Source: Actinomycetota bacterium (GTDB taxonomy: Bacteria > Actinomycetota > Actinomycetes > Streptosporangiales > Streptosporangiaceae). Taken from it: DNA of 18,563 bases. The stretch is taken from the NCBI GenBank assembly GCA_003541285.1, contig DPMS01000583.1, positions 1,315 through 19,877 on the forward strand, given 5' to 3'. A program made the translations under genes and the position numbers. Of this stretch, positions 1 to 7,628 are shown one piece after another. How positions within the stretch are numbered: the stretch's first letter is position 1; each line of letters begins with the position of its first letter. The notes under the pieces were generated by a model, which searched no databases, was not told where the DNA came from, and worked only from the letters and a program-made list of their open reading frames with translations.

Positions 1-916
1 CGGTCCAGATGCTGCCGCCCTCGGCCGGGATCACGAACTGCAGCCCGGCCGGCGACGACAGGTTGTGCTGGGCGATGTCCCCTGACCAGGCCATGGAGAT
101 CCAGATCTCGCCTTTGACCAGGGCATCGAGGTAGGACTGCTGGTAGTAGCCACGGACCAGGCCGACGTCGCGCTGCGCGGTGAGCACCTTCGCCGCCGCA
201 CGCCAGTCGGCCGGGGTCGAGATCTCCGGCTTGACGCCAAGCTTGAGCAGGCCGAAATTCCCGAGGTCCTGCAGGTCGGCGAGCATTCCCACCCTGCCCT
301 TGTAGGCCGGGTTCCACAGCTCGCTGATGCTGGTGACAGGCGTCTTGATGTGGGCCGGGTTCCAGGCGATGCCGGTGGTTCCGGACGCCCACGGCATGCT
401 GTAGGTGTTGCCGGGGTCGAACGGCCGGCGGGTGAACCTGGGTGCGGCGTACGCGTAGAAGTGCGTCATCCGGCTCTGGTCGAGCGGGGTCAGCTCCCCC
501 AGGGTCACCAGGTCGGAGAACTGGAACCCGTCGGTGATGACCATGACGTCGTAGCCGATGGACTCCCCTGACCTCAGGATCGGGCTGATCTTCGTGAACC
601 AGGCGGCATCGTCGGCGATGACCTCCGCATAGGTCACGGTGATCCCGGTCACCGCGGTGAAGTCCCGCAGCGTCTGGTGCCCGGCGTCGATGTAGAACGG
701 CCAGTTGGCGAAGTTCACGTGGCCGTGCCGGCGCTGCCGGGCCCAGTACCTGGCCACCGGGGTCAGCCCCGTGCCCTGCGGAGCGGGCAGACCGCCCCCG
801 GTTCCGCACCCGGCCACCCCCAGCCCGGCAGCCCCCAGCCCGGCGAGGCCCGCCAGCCTGAGCGCGTCACGGCGATGGAAACCGGCAGCACGGCTGCGCA
901 CCATGTCGCCACTCAC
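1..916 (-). CDS. potD: Second polyamine ABC transporter substrate-binding lipoprotein (PotD-like), 3' end outside window
   Basis: Periplasmic-binding-type protein that would deliver spermidine/putrescine-like cations to the PotBC permease. 305 codons are visible; the C-terminus lies beyond base 1. The N-terminus has a twin-arginine-like HRRDALRLAG segment (R15-R16), a hydrophobic stretch, and lipobox VAGC with Cys37 as the lipidated residue. The mature part contains VNFANWPFYID and MAWSGDI, both shared with the first binding protein of this operon (VNFANWPYYID, QAWSGDI), so the two are paralogues. I chose the GTG at 916 because AGGGCGG lies 6 nt upstream; the in-frame ATG at 904 has no clear ribosome site. 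It starts 16 nt after the potC stop and is surely the same transcript. The polyamine specificity is inferred from family and neighbours; the two proteins may differ in ligand. Confidence 0.88.
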   Translation of the reverse strand, partial: MSGDMVRSRAAGFHRRDALRLAGLAGLGAAGLGVAGCGTGGGLPAPQGTGLTPVARYWARQRRHGHVNFANWPFYIDAGHQTLRDFTAVTGITVTYAEVIADDAAWFTKISPILRSGESIGYDVMVITDGFQFSDLVTLGELTPLDQSRMTHFYAYAAPRFTRRPFDPGNTYSMPWASGTTGIAWNPAHIKTPVTSISELWNPAYKGRVGMLADLQDLGNFGLLKLGVKPEISTPADWRAAAKVLTAQRDVGLVRGYYQQSYLDALVKGEIWISMAWSGDIAQHNLSSPAGLQFVIPAEGGSIWT

Positions 917-932
917 AACGGTCCGCCCTGGG

Positions 933-1799
933 TCAGGTCTGCTTGCGCCAGCCGATCACGACGCTGGCGATCGCACACAGGATTCCGACCGTGAAGATCG
1001 CGGTGCCGAAGACGAAGACCTGCGGCGGGATGCCGACCCGCACCGCGCCGTACACCCAGACCGGGAACGGGACCGCGCTCCCGCTCACGAAGTTCGAGGT
1101 CACGAAGTCGTCGATGGACAGGGCGAACGCCATCAGCGCACCCGCCAGGATGCCCGGCATGATCAGCGGCAGGGTGATCTTGCGGAAGGTGACCCACGGG
1201 CTAGCGCCCAGGTCGGCGGCGGCCTCCTCCAGCGACCGGTCGAAGCCCGCCATCCGCGCCCGGACGGTGACCGCGACATACGCGATGCTGAACGCGACAT
1301 GTGCCAGCAGCAAGGTCATGAAGCCGCGGGCCAGGCTGACGGTGACGAACAGCCCGAGCAGGGAGGCACCAAGAACGATCTCGGGTGCGGCGATGTTGAG
1401 GAACATGACCTGCTCCACCATCGCCTTGCCGCGGAAGCGCGGCGGGCGGTATCGCACCAGCGCGAGAGCCAGCAGGGTGCCAATGGCCGTCGCCAGCAGC
1501 ATGCTGGCGACGGCCAGCTGGATGGACAGCCAGAACGCGGAGGTGAGTCCCGGGACCCCGCTCCATTGCCGGTACCACTGAAGGGTGAACCCGTTCCAGG
1601 CGAAGCTCACCTGCGGGAGGCCGGTGGTGACCTTGTTGAAGCTGTAGAGGATCATCACCGCGATCGGGAACACCAGGTAGGCGATGACCAGCCAGGAGTA
1701 GACGGGCAGGACGAACCGGGTCCACCGCCGGTGCGGGCGCCGGGCCGGGCCGGCCTCGCGGGCTTCCCGGGCCCCGGTGGCAGTGACGACCATGCTCAC
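933..1799 (-). CDS. potC: Polyamine ABC transporter permease, PotC type
   Basis: Inner-membrane permease of the binding-protein-dependent transport family (BPD_transp_1), 288 aa. A basic cytoplasmic N-terminus is followed by a first membrane segment at about residues 29-52 and further segments to about residue 283. The EAA loop that docks on the ATPase is clear at 191-212 (EEAAADLGASPWVTFRKITL, then PL). The start is GTG at 1799, overlapping the potB stop (GTGA) with GAGGAG 5 nt upstream; ATG 1793, two codons in, is the alternative. The overlap suggests translational coupling so that PotB and PotC are made in equal amounts. An open frame continues upstream to about 2600 but is only the shadow of potB. 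Confidence 0.93.
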   Translation of the reverse strand: MSMVVTATGAREAREAGPARRPHRRWTRFVLPVYSWLVIAYLVFPIAVMILYSFNKVTTGLPQVSFAWNGFTLQWYRQWSGVPGLTSAFWLSIQLAVASMLLATAIGTLLALALVRYRPPRFRGKAMVEQVMFLNIAAPEIVLGASLLGLFVTVSLARGFMTLLLAHVAFSIAYVAVTVRARMAGFDRSLEEAAADLGASPWVTFRKITLPLIMPGILAGALMAFALSIDDFVTSNFVSGSAVPFPVWVYGAVRVGIPPQVFVFGTAIFTVGILCAIASVVIGWRKQT

Positions 1800-2710
1800 A
1801 GGTACTCCTCGATCGTCCGTGAGCCGAGCAGACGCGCATAGGCGAAGATGCCGACAAGGGCGATCGCCAGCAGCACCGCCGACAGCGCGGATCCGCCCGC
1901 GTAGTCGAGGTTGACCAGGAACGCGTTCTGGATGACGGTCCCGATCATCGTGTTGCCGGTGCCGCCGAGCACCTGCTGGTTGACGTAGTCGCCGAGGGCT
2001 GGGATGAACGTGAGCAGGAACGCCGCGAACAGGCCAGGCACAGTGAGCGGCAGGATCACGCGCAGGAACGCCTCCCGCTTGCTTGCGTACAGGTCGTAGG
2101 CGGCATCCAGCACGGACCTGTCGATCCGCTCGATCGCCACATACAGCGGCAGCGCGGTGAACGGCAGATAGTTGTAGGCGAGCCCGGCCACCACCGCGTA
2201 GCCGGTGGCGAGCACGTGGAAGTTCTGCGGCAGCAAATGGGCGTTCTTCAGGCTGCCGAGGATGATGCCCTGGTCGGACAGGATGAACTGCCACACCACG
2301 GTACGGATCACGAAGGACACGAAGAACGGGACCAGCAGCATGAGCAGGAAGAAGTTCTTCTTGTTCCCCCCGTGGAAGGCGATCCAGTAGGCAATCGGGA
2401 ACGACACCACCAGGTCGATCAGCGTGGCTGCGGCCGCGAAGTAGAAACTGACGAGGAACTGGGCGTGGTACAGGCTTACCTGCTGCCAGAACTCGCCCCA
2501 GTGCCAGGTCATGACGCAGGCCCCGGTGCCGAAGTTGCACGTCTGCAGCGACAGCGAGAGCATCACGATCAGCGGGACCAGGAACAGCGCAAGCAGCCAC
2601 AGGCCGGCCGGCAGGCTCAGGAGATAGGGCGCGAGCGCCTTCCCGAGCCTGAGCCGGCCGCGGCGGGCGCCTACGCGCCCTGGGTGATGGGCAAGAACAG
2701 GTTGTTCCAC
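1796..2710 (-). CDS. potB: Polyamine ABC transporter permease, PotB type
   Basis: First permease of the importer, 304 aa from the chosen start. A basic N-terminal tail leads into membrane segment 1 (about 29-54), then a periplasmic loop, and about five more segments. The EAA loop reads LDAAYDLYASKREAFLRVIL then PLTVPG (201-226). There is no ATG near the right length. I chose GTG at 2710, which lies inside the end of potD (40-nt overlap) and has AGGAAG at 2721-2726, 10 nt upstream. Between that GTG and the first membrane segment there is no other ATG, GTG or TTG in frame, so this is the only standard start that keeps the whole domain. The C-terminus (RTIEEYL) overlaps the potC start by 3 nt. 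Confidence 0.9.
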   Translation of the reverse strand: MEQPVLAHHPGRVGARRGRLRLGKALAPYLLSLPAGLWLLALFLVPLIVMLSLSLQTCNFGTGACVMTWHWGEFWQQVSLYHAQFLVSFYFAAAATLIDLVVSFPIAYWIAFHGGNKKNFFLLMLLVPFFVSFVIRTVVWQFILSDQGIILGSLKNAHLLPQNFHVLATGYAVVAGLAYNYLPFTALPLYVAIERIDRSVLDAAYDLYASKREAFLRVILPLTVPGLFAAFLLTFIPALGDYVNQQVLGGTGNTMIGTVIQNAFLVNLDYAGGSALSAVLLAIALVGIFAYARLLGSRTIEEYL

Positions 2711-3993
2711 GCGTTCAGTTCTTCCTGGCTCTTGTACTGGTAGTACGGCCGTGAGTTCTGGATGTACTGCGGCGTCGGGAACACTGTGGGCGCGTTGGCC
2801 GTGGTAGATGTCGGCAGGCCGATCGACGGCCCCATCTCCTTCAGCGTTGTCTGTGCCCATCCGGTCGGCTGGAGCAGGACCTGCTTGGCTGCGGGCACCG
2901 GGCAGACATAGTCGTTGTAGTACTCCACCACGGCCTGGGACTGCGGGTCGTAGTAGAAGTCCATGAGCTTCATGGCCGCCTTGGGGTTCTGGGCGTACAT
3001 CGGGATGCACATGTTGTCGGTCCAGAACATGCCGCCCTCGTTGGGGATGAGCAGCTTCAGGTTCTTGTACTTGCTGTTCAGGTCGGCCTGGAAGATGTCG
3101 CCGGACCAGGCCTGGGTGACGACGGTGTCGCCGTTCTTCAGGTGGTCGATGTAGCTCTGGTCGTAGTAGGCGCGGACGATGCCGTCGCTCTTCTGCTGCT
3201 GGAGTTTCTTGGCCGCCTTCGCCCAGTCGGACTCGGTGGACGTGGCGGGCTCGACCCCGATGGCGAGCAGCCCGAGGCTGCCGAGTTCCTGCGGGTCGTT
3301 CATCATGCCGACCTTGCCCGCGTACTTCTTGTCGAACAGGATGTCCACGCTGGTGCCCGGGTTTTTGATCACCGAGGAGTTGTAGCCGATCGCCGTCCAC
3401 CCCGACTGCCAGGCCATCGTGTATTTGTTGCCCCTGTCCCAGGCTGGGTTCTTGATCAGCGGGCCCGCGTACTTGTAGAAGTTCGTCATCATGGACTGGT
3501 CGAGCGGGGTCAGCCAGCCGAAGTCGATCAGGTAGCCGAGCGGCGGGCTGTTGTTGGTCATCACGATGATGTCGAAGCCCGTGTACTGCTTGGCCTGCAG
3601 CGACGGCCGGATCTTGGCGTAGAAGGGAAGGTTGTTGTTGATTGGCTCGGTGTAGGTCACCTGGATCCCGGTCGTCTGGGTGAAGTGCTCCAGCGAGGGG
3701 TGCTTGCCGTTCAGCACGTCGATGTAGTAGGGCCAGTTAGCGAAGTTGACAGTGTTGGTCAGCTTCTGCTTGGCCCACCACGAAGACGAGCCAACGCCCC
3801 CGGCCGGCGTAGATCCGCCAGTGGTCGAGGCTCCCTTCACCCCGCAGGCCGCGAGGAAAGCGCCAAGGCCGAGCGCTCCCACGCCGGTGCCCAGTTGCCG
3901 GCGGGAGATCCTCCGCTGTGTCATCCCCCGCCAGATCGAGGGGTCGATTCCGGGTTCATCGCCGACGGGCGGCTGCTGGTGTTCGTTGATCAT
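2671..3993 (-). CDS. potD: Polyamine ABC transporter substrate-binding lipoprotein
   Basis: Extracytoplasmic binding protein of the spermidine/putrescine importer, 440 aa. The signal region carries RRISRRQLG (R27-R28 and R31-R32), a hydrophobic run and lipobox LAAC with Cys50, so Tat export and lipidation are both plausible. A Ser/Thr/Gly-rich linker follows, then the binding fold beginning VNFANWPYYID. Aromatic and acidic positions typical of PotD pockets occur around WSGDI and WTDNM, but I cannot assign ligand contacts exactly. The start ATG 3993 has GGAG 6 nt upstream. It lies 31 nt after potA and overlaps the potB start by 40 nt. Its paralogue closes the same operon. Spermidine versus putrescine preference cannot be read from the sequence. 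Confidence 0.93.
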   Translation of the reverse strand: MINEHQQPPVGDEPGIDPSIWRGMTQRRISRRQLGTGVGALGLGAFLAACGVKGASTTGGSTPAGGVGSSSWWAKQKLTNTVNFANWPYYIDVLNGKHPSLEHFTQTTGIQVTYTEPINNNLPFYAKIRPSLQAKQYTGFDIIVMTNNSPPLGYLIDFGWLTPLDQSMMTNFYKYAGPLIKNPAWDRGNKYTMAWQSGWTAIGYNSSVIKNPGTSVDILFDKKYAGKVGMMNDPQELGSLGLLAIGVEPATSTESDWAKAAKKLQQQKSDGIVRAYYDQSYIDHLKNGDTVVTQAWSGDIFQADLNSKYKNLKLLIPNEGGMFWTDNMCIPMYAQNPKAAMKLMDFYYDPQSQAVVEYYNDYVCPVPAAKQVLLQPTGWAQTTLKEMGPSIGLPTSTTANAPTVFPTPQYIQNSRPYYQYKSQEELNAWNNLFLPITQGA

Positions 3994-4024
3994 TTACTGC
4001 TCCGCTCCTCCTCCGGCCGATCGG

Positions 4025-5233
4025 TCAGCCGATCGGATACGAGTGCTGGGGATTCCATGACAGCCAGACACTGTCACCGCGGGCGGCCGCGCTACTTGCG
4101 GACGCTGAGTTCTGCTGGAAGATGACCACATCGGCGCCGGCCGTGGTGGTCACTGAGAAGTTTGTGGAGGTGCCGAGGTAGACCACCTCGGTGACAGTGC
4201 CGCGCAGCCGGCAGCCGGCGCCGGACGGCGCCGCCGCGCTCAGCTCGATCTTCTCGGGCCGGACCGTGAGCTCCAGTGCCTGGCCCGTGTGCACGCTCAC
4301 CTCATGAACTGGCACGATGATCCGTTCGTCCTGGTTCAGCTCGATCACGGCCCGGTCCCCGTCCACCCGGGCGACGGTGCCAGTGAGCAGGTTGGAAGTG
4401 CCGATGAAGCCGGCCACGAACCTGGTCTTGGGGTGCTCGTAGATCTCGCGTGGGGAGCCGAGGTGCTCGATGATCCCGTCGTTCATGACCGCGATCCGGT
4501 CCGACATGGTCAGCGCCTCGTTCTGGTCGTGCGTCACATAGACGAAGGTGATCCCGACCTCACGCTGGATTCGCTTCAGCTCGACCTGCATGGCCTGCCG
4601 GAGCTTGAGGTCGAGCGCACCCAGCGGCTCGTCGAGCAGGAGCGCCCGGGGGCTGTTGACCAGTGCCCGGGCCAGCGCGACCCGCTGCTGCTGGCCGCCG
4701 GACAGCTCCCGGGGCCGACGCTCCCCCCGGCCGGCCAGGTCGACGATGTCGAGCATCTCGCCGACCCGGCGGGTGATCTCTGGCTTGGCCACATGCTTGC
4801 GGCGCAGGCCGAAGGCCACGTTCTCGAACACGCTCATGTGAGGGAACAGCGCGTAGGACTGGAACACCATGTTGACGTCACGCTTGTTCGGCGCGATCCC
4901 GGTGACGTCCTGGCCCTGCAGCCGGATTGAGCCGGAGGTGGGTTCCTCGAACCCGGCGATCATCCGCATGGTCGTGGTCTTGCCGCATCCGGACGGCCCT
5001 AGCAGGGAGAAGAACTCGCCCTCGCGGATCTGCAGATCGATGCCGCGCACGGCGGCGACCACCTCGCCGCGGGAGTGGAATTCCTTGACCACACCGGAGA
5101 GTTCGATGGCTGGCACCTGCACGGCTTGTGGCGCTGGCATGCCAGCGCCTGCCGAATCGGCACCCGCGTCGCCCGGAGCTGTCCCGGCGGCGGGCTCGGT
5201 TCCCGCCAGGGCGGGCACTTGCCTCTCGCTCAT
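4025..5233 (-). CDS. potA: Polyamine ABC transporter ATP-binding protein
   Basis: ATPase that drives the importer, 402 aa from ATG 5233. Walker A GPSGCGKT is at 79-86, Q-loop Gln125, signature LSGGQ 177-181, Walker B LLLDEP 198-203, and the switch His at 235 (VTHD). A C-terminal TOBE-type regulatory region spans about 280-400, as in PotA/CysA-type ATPases. The first 40 residues are an Ala/Gly/Pro-rich tail absent from most relatives. The ribosome site for ATG 5233 is weak (GAGGG 13 nt away), so initiation at the internal Met32 (ATG 5140, with an AGG about 8 nt upstream) is a real alternative. It is the first gene of the operon, and a promoter and candidate operator lie about 90-150 nt upstream. 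Confidence 0.93.
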   Translation of the reverse strand: MSERQVPALAGTEPAAGTAPGDAGADSAGAGMPAPQAVQVPAIELSGVVKEFHSRGEVVAAVRGIDLQIREGEFFSLLGPSGCGKTTTMRMIAGFEEPTSGSIRLQGQDVTGIAPNKRDVNMVFQSYALFPHMSVFENVAFGLRRKHVAKPEITRRVGEMLDIVDLAGRGERRPRELSGGQQQRVALARALVNSPRALLLDEPLGALDLKLRQAMQVELKRIQREVGITFVYVTHDQNEALTMSDRIAVMNDGIIEHLGSPREIYEHPKTRFVAGFIGTSNLLTGTVARVDGDRAVIELNQDERIIVPVHEVSVHTGQALELTVRPEKIELSAAAPSGAGCRLRGTVTEVVYLGTSTNFSVTTTAGADVVIFQQNSASASSAAARGDSVWLSWNPQHSYPIG

Positions 5234-5318
5234 GTCAGGCAGGTATCCCTCTTCTCGGTCGGGGCTCAGCGGCCTCCCACGTGACCCAACCGGTCCACCG
5301 GTCAGCGTAGATGACCCG

Positions 5319-5347
5319 ATCCTCGCAGACACGTGATACAACATCAA
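5319..5347 (-). promoter_or_regulatory. Candidate promoter of the pot operon
   Basis: On the minus strand TTGATG (5347-5342) and GAGGAT (5324-5319) are separated by 17 nt, a fair match to a vegetative sigma promoter in a high-GC genome. Transcription would start near 5312, leaving a leader of about 80 nt before potA. The -35 box overlaps the half-site ATTCAGTT of the inverted repeat just upstream. This is inference from spacing and consensus only. Confidence 0.45.
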
Positions 5348-5389
5348 CTGAATCAGTAGTGAAGACTGTACATTACAACGAATTCAGTT
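5346..5389. promoter_or_regulatory. Candidate operator: inverted repeat AACTGAAT / ATTCAGTT
   Basis: AACTGAAT at 5346-5353 is mirrored by ATTCAGTT at 5382-5389, 28 nt apart. The distal arm belongs to a longer 14-bp element, CAACGAATTCAGTT (5376-5389), which matches CGACGAAATCAGTT (7002-7015) in the patD/regulator control region at 12 of 14 positions. The proximal arm overlaps the candidate potA -35 box. It is a plausible binding site for the Lrp/AsnC protein encoded at 7065-7628. Confidence 0.45.
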
Positions 5390-5401
5390 ACGTTCTTGTT
5401 A

Positions 5402-5420
5402 CTGGACCACTGTGGTCCGG
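5402..5420 (-). terminator. Hairpin downstream of patD
   Basis: GGACCAC-T-GTGGTCC (5404-5418) is a perfect 7-bp inverted repeat, practically a 6-bp stem with a CTG loop, 17 nt past the patD stop. There is no T tract after it, which is common for actinobacterial terminators. It could instead be a dyad operator in the potA upstream region. Confidence 0.35.
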
Positions 5421-5434
5421 CCACCAGCCGCAGG

Positions 5435-6892
5435 TCAGGCACCGAGGTAGCTCATGACGTGTTTGATTCGCGTGTAGTCCTCGAATCCGTACATCGACAG
5501 GTCTTTGCCGTAGCCGGAGTGCTTGAAGCCGCCGTGCGGCATCTCGGAGACAAACGGGATGTGGGTGTTGATCCACACCGCGCCGAAGTCGAGCTGGCGG
5601 GCCACCCGCATGGCCCGGCCGTGGTCCCGCGTCCAGACGCTCGCGGCCAGGCCGTACTTCACGCCGTTGGCCCAGCGCACCGCCTCCTCCTCGGAGCTGA
5701 ACCGCTGCACGGTGATCACCGGGCCGAAGATCTCCTCCTGGATCATCTCGTCGTCCTGCCGCAGCCCGGCCACGACCGTCGGCGCGAAAAAATAGCCGCG
5801 CTCCCCCACCTGATGGCCGCCGGTCAGCACCTGCGCGTAGTCCGGCCGCCGGTCCAGGAACCCCTGCACCCGGGACAGCTGCACCGGGTTGTTGAGCGGG
5901 CCGTAGTCGGCGTCCGGCACGTCAGGACCGCCGACCGTGGTGACGCGGGCCTGCTCCGCCAGGGCCGAGGTCAGGTCGTCCGCGACGGCTGGCGCGGCCA
6001 GCACCCGGGTGGCGGCGGTGCAGTCCTGGCCGGCGTTGAAGTAGCCGGCGCCGGCGATCCCGGCTGCCGCCTTTTCCACGTTCACGTCGTCGAACACGAT
6101 GACCGGCGCCTTGCCGCCCAGTTCCAGGTGGACCCGCTTCAGCTTCTCGGCCGCCGCCCGCGCGACCTCGGTGCCCGCCCGCACCGACCCGGTGATCGAC
6201 ACCATCTGCGGGATGTCATGGCTGACCAGCGCCCGCCCGGTGCCGGGGTCACCGCAGATCACGTTGAACACGCCGGGCGGCAGGAACTCGGCGCCGATCT
6301 CGGCCAGCAGCAGCGTGGACACCGGCGTGGTGTCCGAGGGCTTGAGCACCACCGTGTTGCCGGCCGCGACCGCCGGGGCGAACTTCCAGACCGCCATCAT
6401 CATGGGGTAGTTCCAGGGCGTCACCTGGGCGCACACCCCCACCGGCTCACGCCGGATGACCGAGGTGTGGCCGGCCAGGTACTCCCCCGCCGCGGTGCCC
6501 TGCAGGATGCGGGCGGCGCCGGCGAAGAACCTGATCTCGTCTACCAGCGGCGGGAGTTCCTCGGCCATGGTGAGGCCAGCCGGCTTGCCGGTGTTGCGGC
6601 ACTCGGCCGCCACGATCTCCTCCGCCCGGGCCTCGATCGCGTCGGCGAACTTGAGCAGCGCGAGGCTGCGCTGCGCGGGAGTGGTGTCGCGCCACCCCTC
6701 GCCAGCGGCGGACGCCGCCCTGAGTGCGCCGTCCACGTCTGCCGCGCCCGACACCGGCGCGCGCGCGTACGCCTCCCCCGTACTGGGGTCCACCACATCG
6801 CTCATCTGGCCAGAAGCGGCGGCGGCGTACTCGCCGTTGACAAAATTGCTCAGCTCCTGCATAGGGGCAGGTGGGTGCGTGGTCGCTGGCAC
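5435..6892 (-). CDS. patD: Gamma-aminobutyraldehyde (1-pyrroline) dehydrogenase
   Basis: NAD-dependent aldehyde dehydrogenase oxidising 4-aminobutanal to GABA, the second step of putrescine transamination. 485 aa, the normal family length. Visible are PWNYP (159-163), the coenzyme turn SITGS (232-236), general base Glu257 in ELGGK, nucleophile Cys291 in NAGQDCTAATR, and EEIFGPV (386-392). The C-terminal EMPHGGFKHSGYGKD resembles E. coli PatD (EMPHGGQKLSGYGKD), as do RFFAGAAR and GEYLAGHTSVIRR, which is why I name the substrate. I chose GTG 6892 because AGGAGG lies exactly 6 nt upstream; the in-frame ATG 6862, ten codons in, has no ribosome site. It is divergent from the regulator and aminotransferase genes that supply its presumed substrate. 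Confidence 0.93.
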   Translation of the reverse strand: MPATTHPPAPMQELSNFVNGEYAAAASGQMSDVVDPSTGEAYARAPVSGAADVDGALRAASAAGEGWRDTTPAQRSLALLKFADAIEARAEEIVAAECRNTGKPAGLTMAEELPPLVDEIRFFAGAARILQGTAAGEYLAGHTSVIRREPVGVCAQVTPWNYPMMMAVWKFAPAVAAGNTVVLKPSDTTPVSTLLLAEIGAEFLPPGVFNVICGDPGTGRALVSHDIPQMVSITGSVRAGTEVARAAAEKLKRVHLELGGKAPVIVFDDVNVEKAAAGIAGAGYFNAGQDCTAATRVLAAPAVADDLTSALAEQARVTTVGGPDVPDADYGPLNNPVQLSRVQGFLDRRPDYAQVLTGGHQVGERGYFFAPTVVAGLRQDDEMIQEEIFGPVITVQRFSSEEEAVRWANGVKYGLAASVWTRDHGRAMRVARQLDFGAVWINTHIPFVSEMPHGGFKHSGYGKDLSMYGFEDYTRIKHVMSYLGA

Positions 6893-6898
6893 CGGCAG

Positions 6899-6904
6899 CC
6901 TCCT
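6899..6904 (-). promoter_or_regulatory. Ribosome binding site deciding the patD start
   Basis: AGGAGG on the minus strand, 6 nt before GTG 6892. It fixes a non-ATG start for patD; the later ATG at 6862 is preceded only by CCCACCTGCCCCT. Confidence 0.8.
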
Positions 6905-6925
6905 GACTTGGGGATTCGCAGAGCC

Positions 6926-6947
6926 GGTCGGGCAATCTGGTCCGACC
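6926..6947. repeat. Inverted repeat in the patD leader
   Basis: GGTCGG (6926-6931) and CCGACC (6942-6947) flank a 10-nt spacer, about 20 nt upstream of the patD ribosome site. It could fold in the leader RNA or be a dyad for a regulator. Short arms make chance possible in this base composition. Confidence 0.25.
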
Positions 6948-6985
6948 CTGGCAGAGAATTGGATCAGCCACAAGTGATTCCGCAG

Positions 6986-7015
6986 CAGATAGCATCTGTT
7001 TCGACGAAATCAGTT
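6986..7015. promoter_or_regulatory. Candidate operator cluster between patD and the Lrp-type gene
   Basis: Two short palindromes lie side by side: CAGAT-AGC-ATCTG (6986-6998) and TTTCG-A-CGAAA (6999-7009). The second runs into CGACGAAATCAGTT (7002-7015), which matches the 14-bp element upstream of potA at 12 positions. The right end overlaps the TTGACA box of the regulator gene, the expected position for autoregulation. The protein that binds is inferred, not shown. Confidence 0.45.
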
Positions 7016-7041
7016 GACATGTGGCGGAAGCGTGACACGAT
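7014..7041 (+). promoter_or_regulatory. Candidate promoter of the regulator-aminotransferase operon
   Basis: A perfect TTGACA at 7014-7019 is followed after 16 nt by CACGAT (7036-7041); ACGATT with 17 nt is the alternative. Start of transcription near 7048 would leave a short leader that just includes the AAGGAGG ribosome site at 7051-7057. The -10 match is modest. Confidence 0.45.
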
Positions 7042-7064
7042 TGCCTTGCGAAGGAGGCAACCGC

Positions 7065-7628
7065 ATGGCTCACACGCCAGGGACTGCCATCATCCCGGGC
7101 GGAGAGAACGCCGGAGGGAGCCGGCGGAGCGGGACTGACCGGCACGAGCGGCCCAGCCGGGACCGTGGCCGGGGCGCGGCGCGGGTCGTCCTCGACCAGA
7201 CCTCCAAGCAGATCGTCGAGCAACTCCAGCAGGATGGCCGGCGCTCGTACGCGGCCATCGGCAAAGCGATCGGGCTGTCCGAGGCCGCCGTCCGGCAGCG
7301 GGTCCAGCGCCTGATCGACGCTGGAGTCATGCAGATCGTCGCGGTCACCGACCCGATGATGCTCGGCTTCCACCGGCAGACCATGATCGGCATCAAGTGC
7401 GAGGGCGACCTGGAACGGGTAGCCGATCACCTGGCGAGGATGGAAGAGATCGACTACGTCGTGATCACCTCGGGGTCGTTCGATCTGCTGGTGGAAGTGG
7501 TCTGCGAGGACGATGACCATCTGCTGGAGATCCTCAGCCGGGTGCGCATGGTTCCCACGGTGATCAGCACCGAGACCTTCGTTTACCTGAAACTGCGCAA
7601 GCAAACCTACAGCTGGGGGACCAGATGA
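7065..7628 (+). CDS. Lrp/AsnC-family transcriptional regulator
   Basis: DNA-binding regulator, 187 aa. An N-terminal winged helix-turn-helix occupies about residues 43-92 (LDQTSKQIVEQLQQDGRRSY, then SEAAVRQRVQRL as recognition region). A RAM ligand-sensing/oligomerisation domain follows at about 105-178 (DYVVITSGSFDLLVEV is the typical core). Unlike classical Lrp, some 40 Gly/Arg-rich residues precede the helix-turn-helix. The start ATG 7065 has AAGGAGG 7 nt upstream. Its stop overlaps the aminotransferase start (ATGA), so the two are coupled. Position between patD and the aminotransferase, plus shared motifs upstream of potA, suggest it controls polyamine uptake and catabolism, possibly sensing a polyamine-derived metabolite; this is inference. 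Confidence 0.9.
   Translation: MAHTPGTAIIPGGENAGGSRRSGTDRHERPSRDRGRGAARVVLDQTSKQIVEQLQQDGRRSYAAIGKAIGLSEAAVRQRVQRLIDAGVMQIVAVTDPMMLGFHRQTMIGIKCEGDLERVADHLARMEEIDYVVITSGSFDLLVEVVCEDDDHLLEILSRVRMVPTVISTETFVYLKLRKQTYSWGTR

Noticed and set aside
705..1841. Long + strand open frame opposite potC
   Set aside because: Composition is typical of an antisense shadow in high-GC DNA, and it conflicts with clear permease and binding-protein genes.
5396..7138. Long open frame on the + strand (580 codons)
   Set aside because: It is antisense to patD and Arg/His/Gly-rich without any recognisable domain; patD in the other strand has all catalytic residues.
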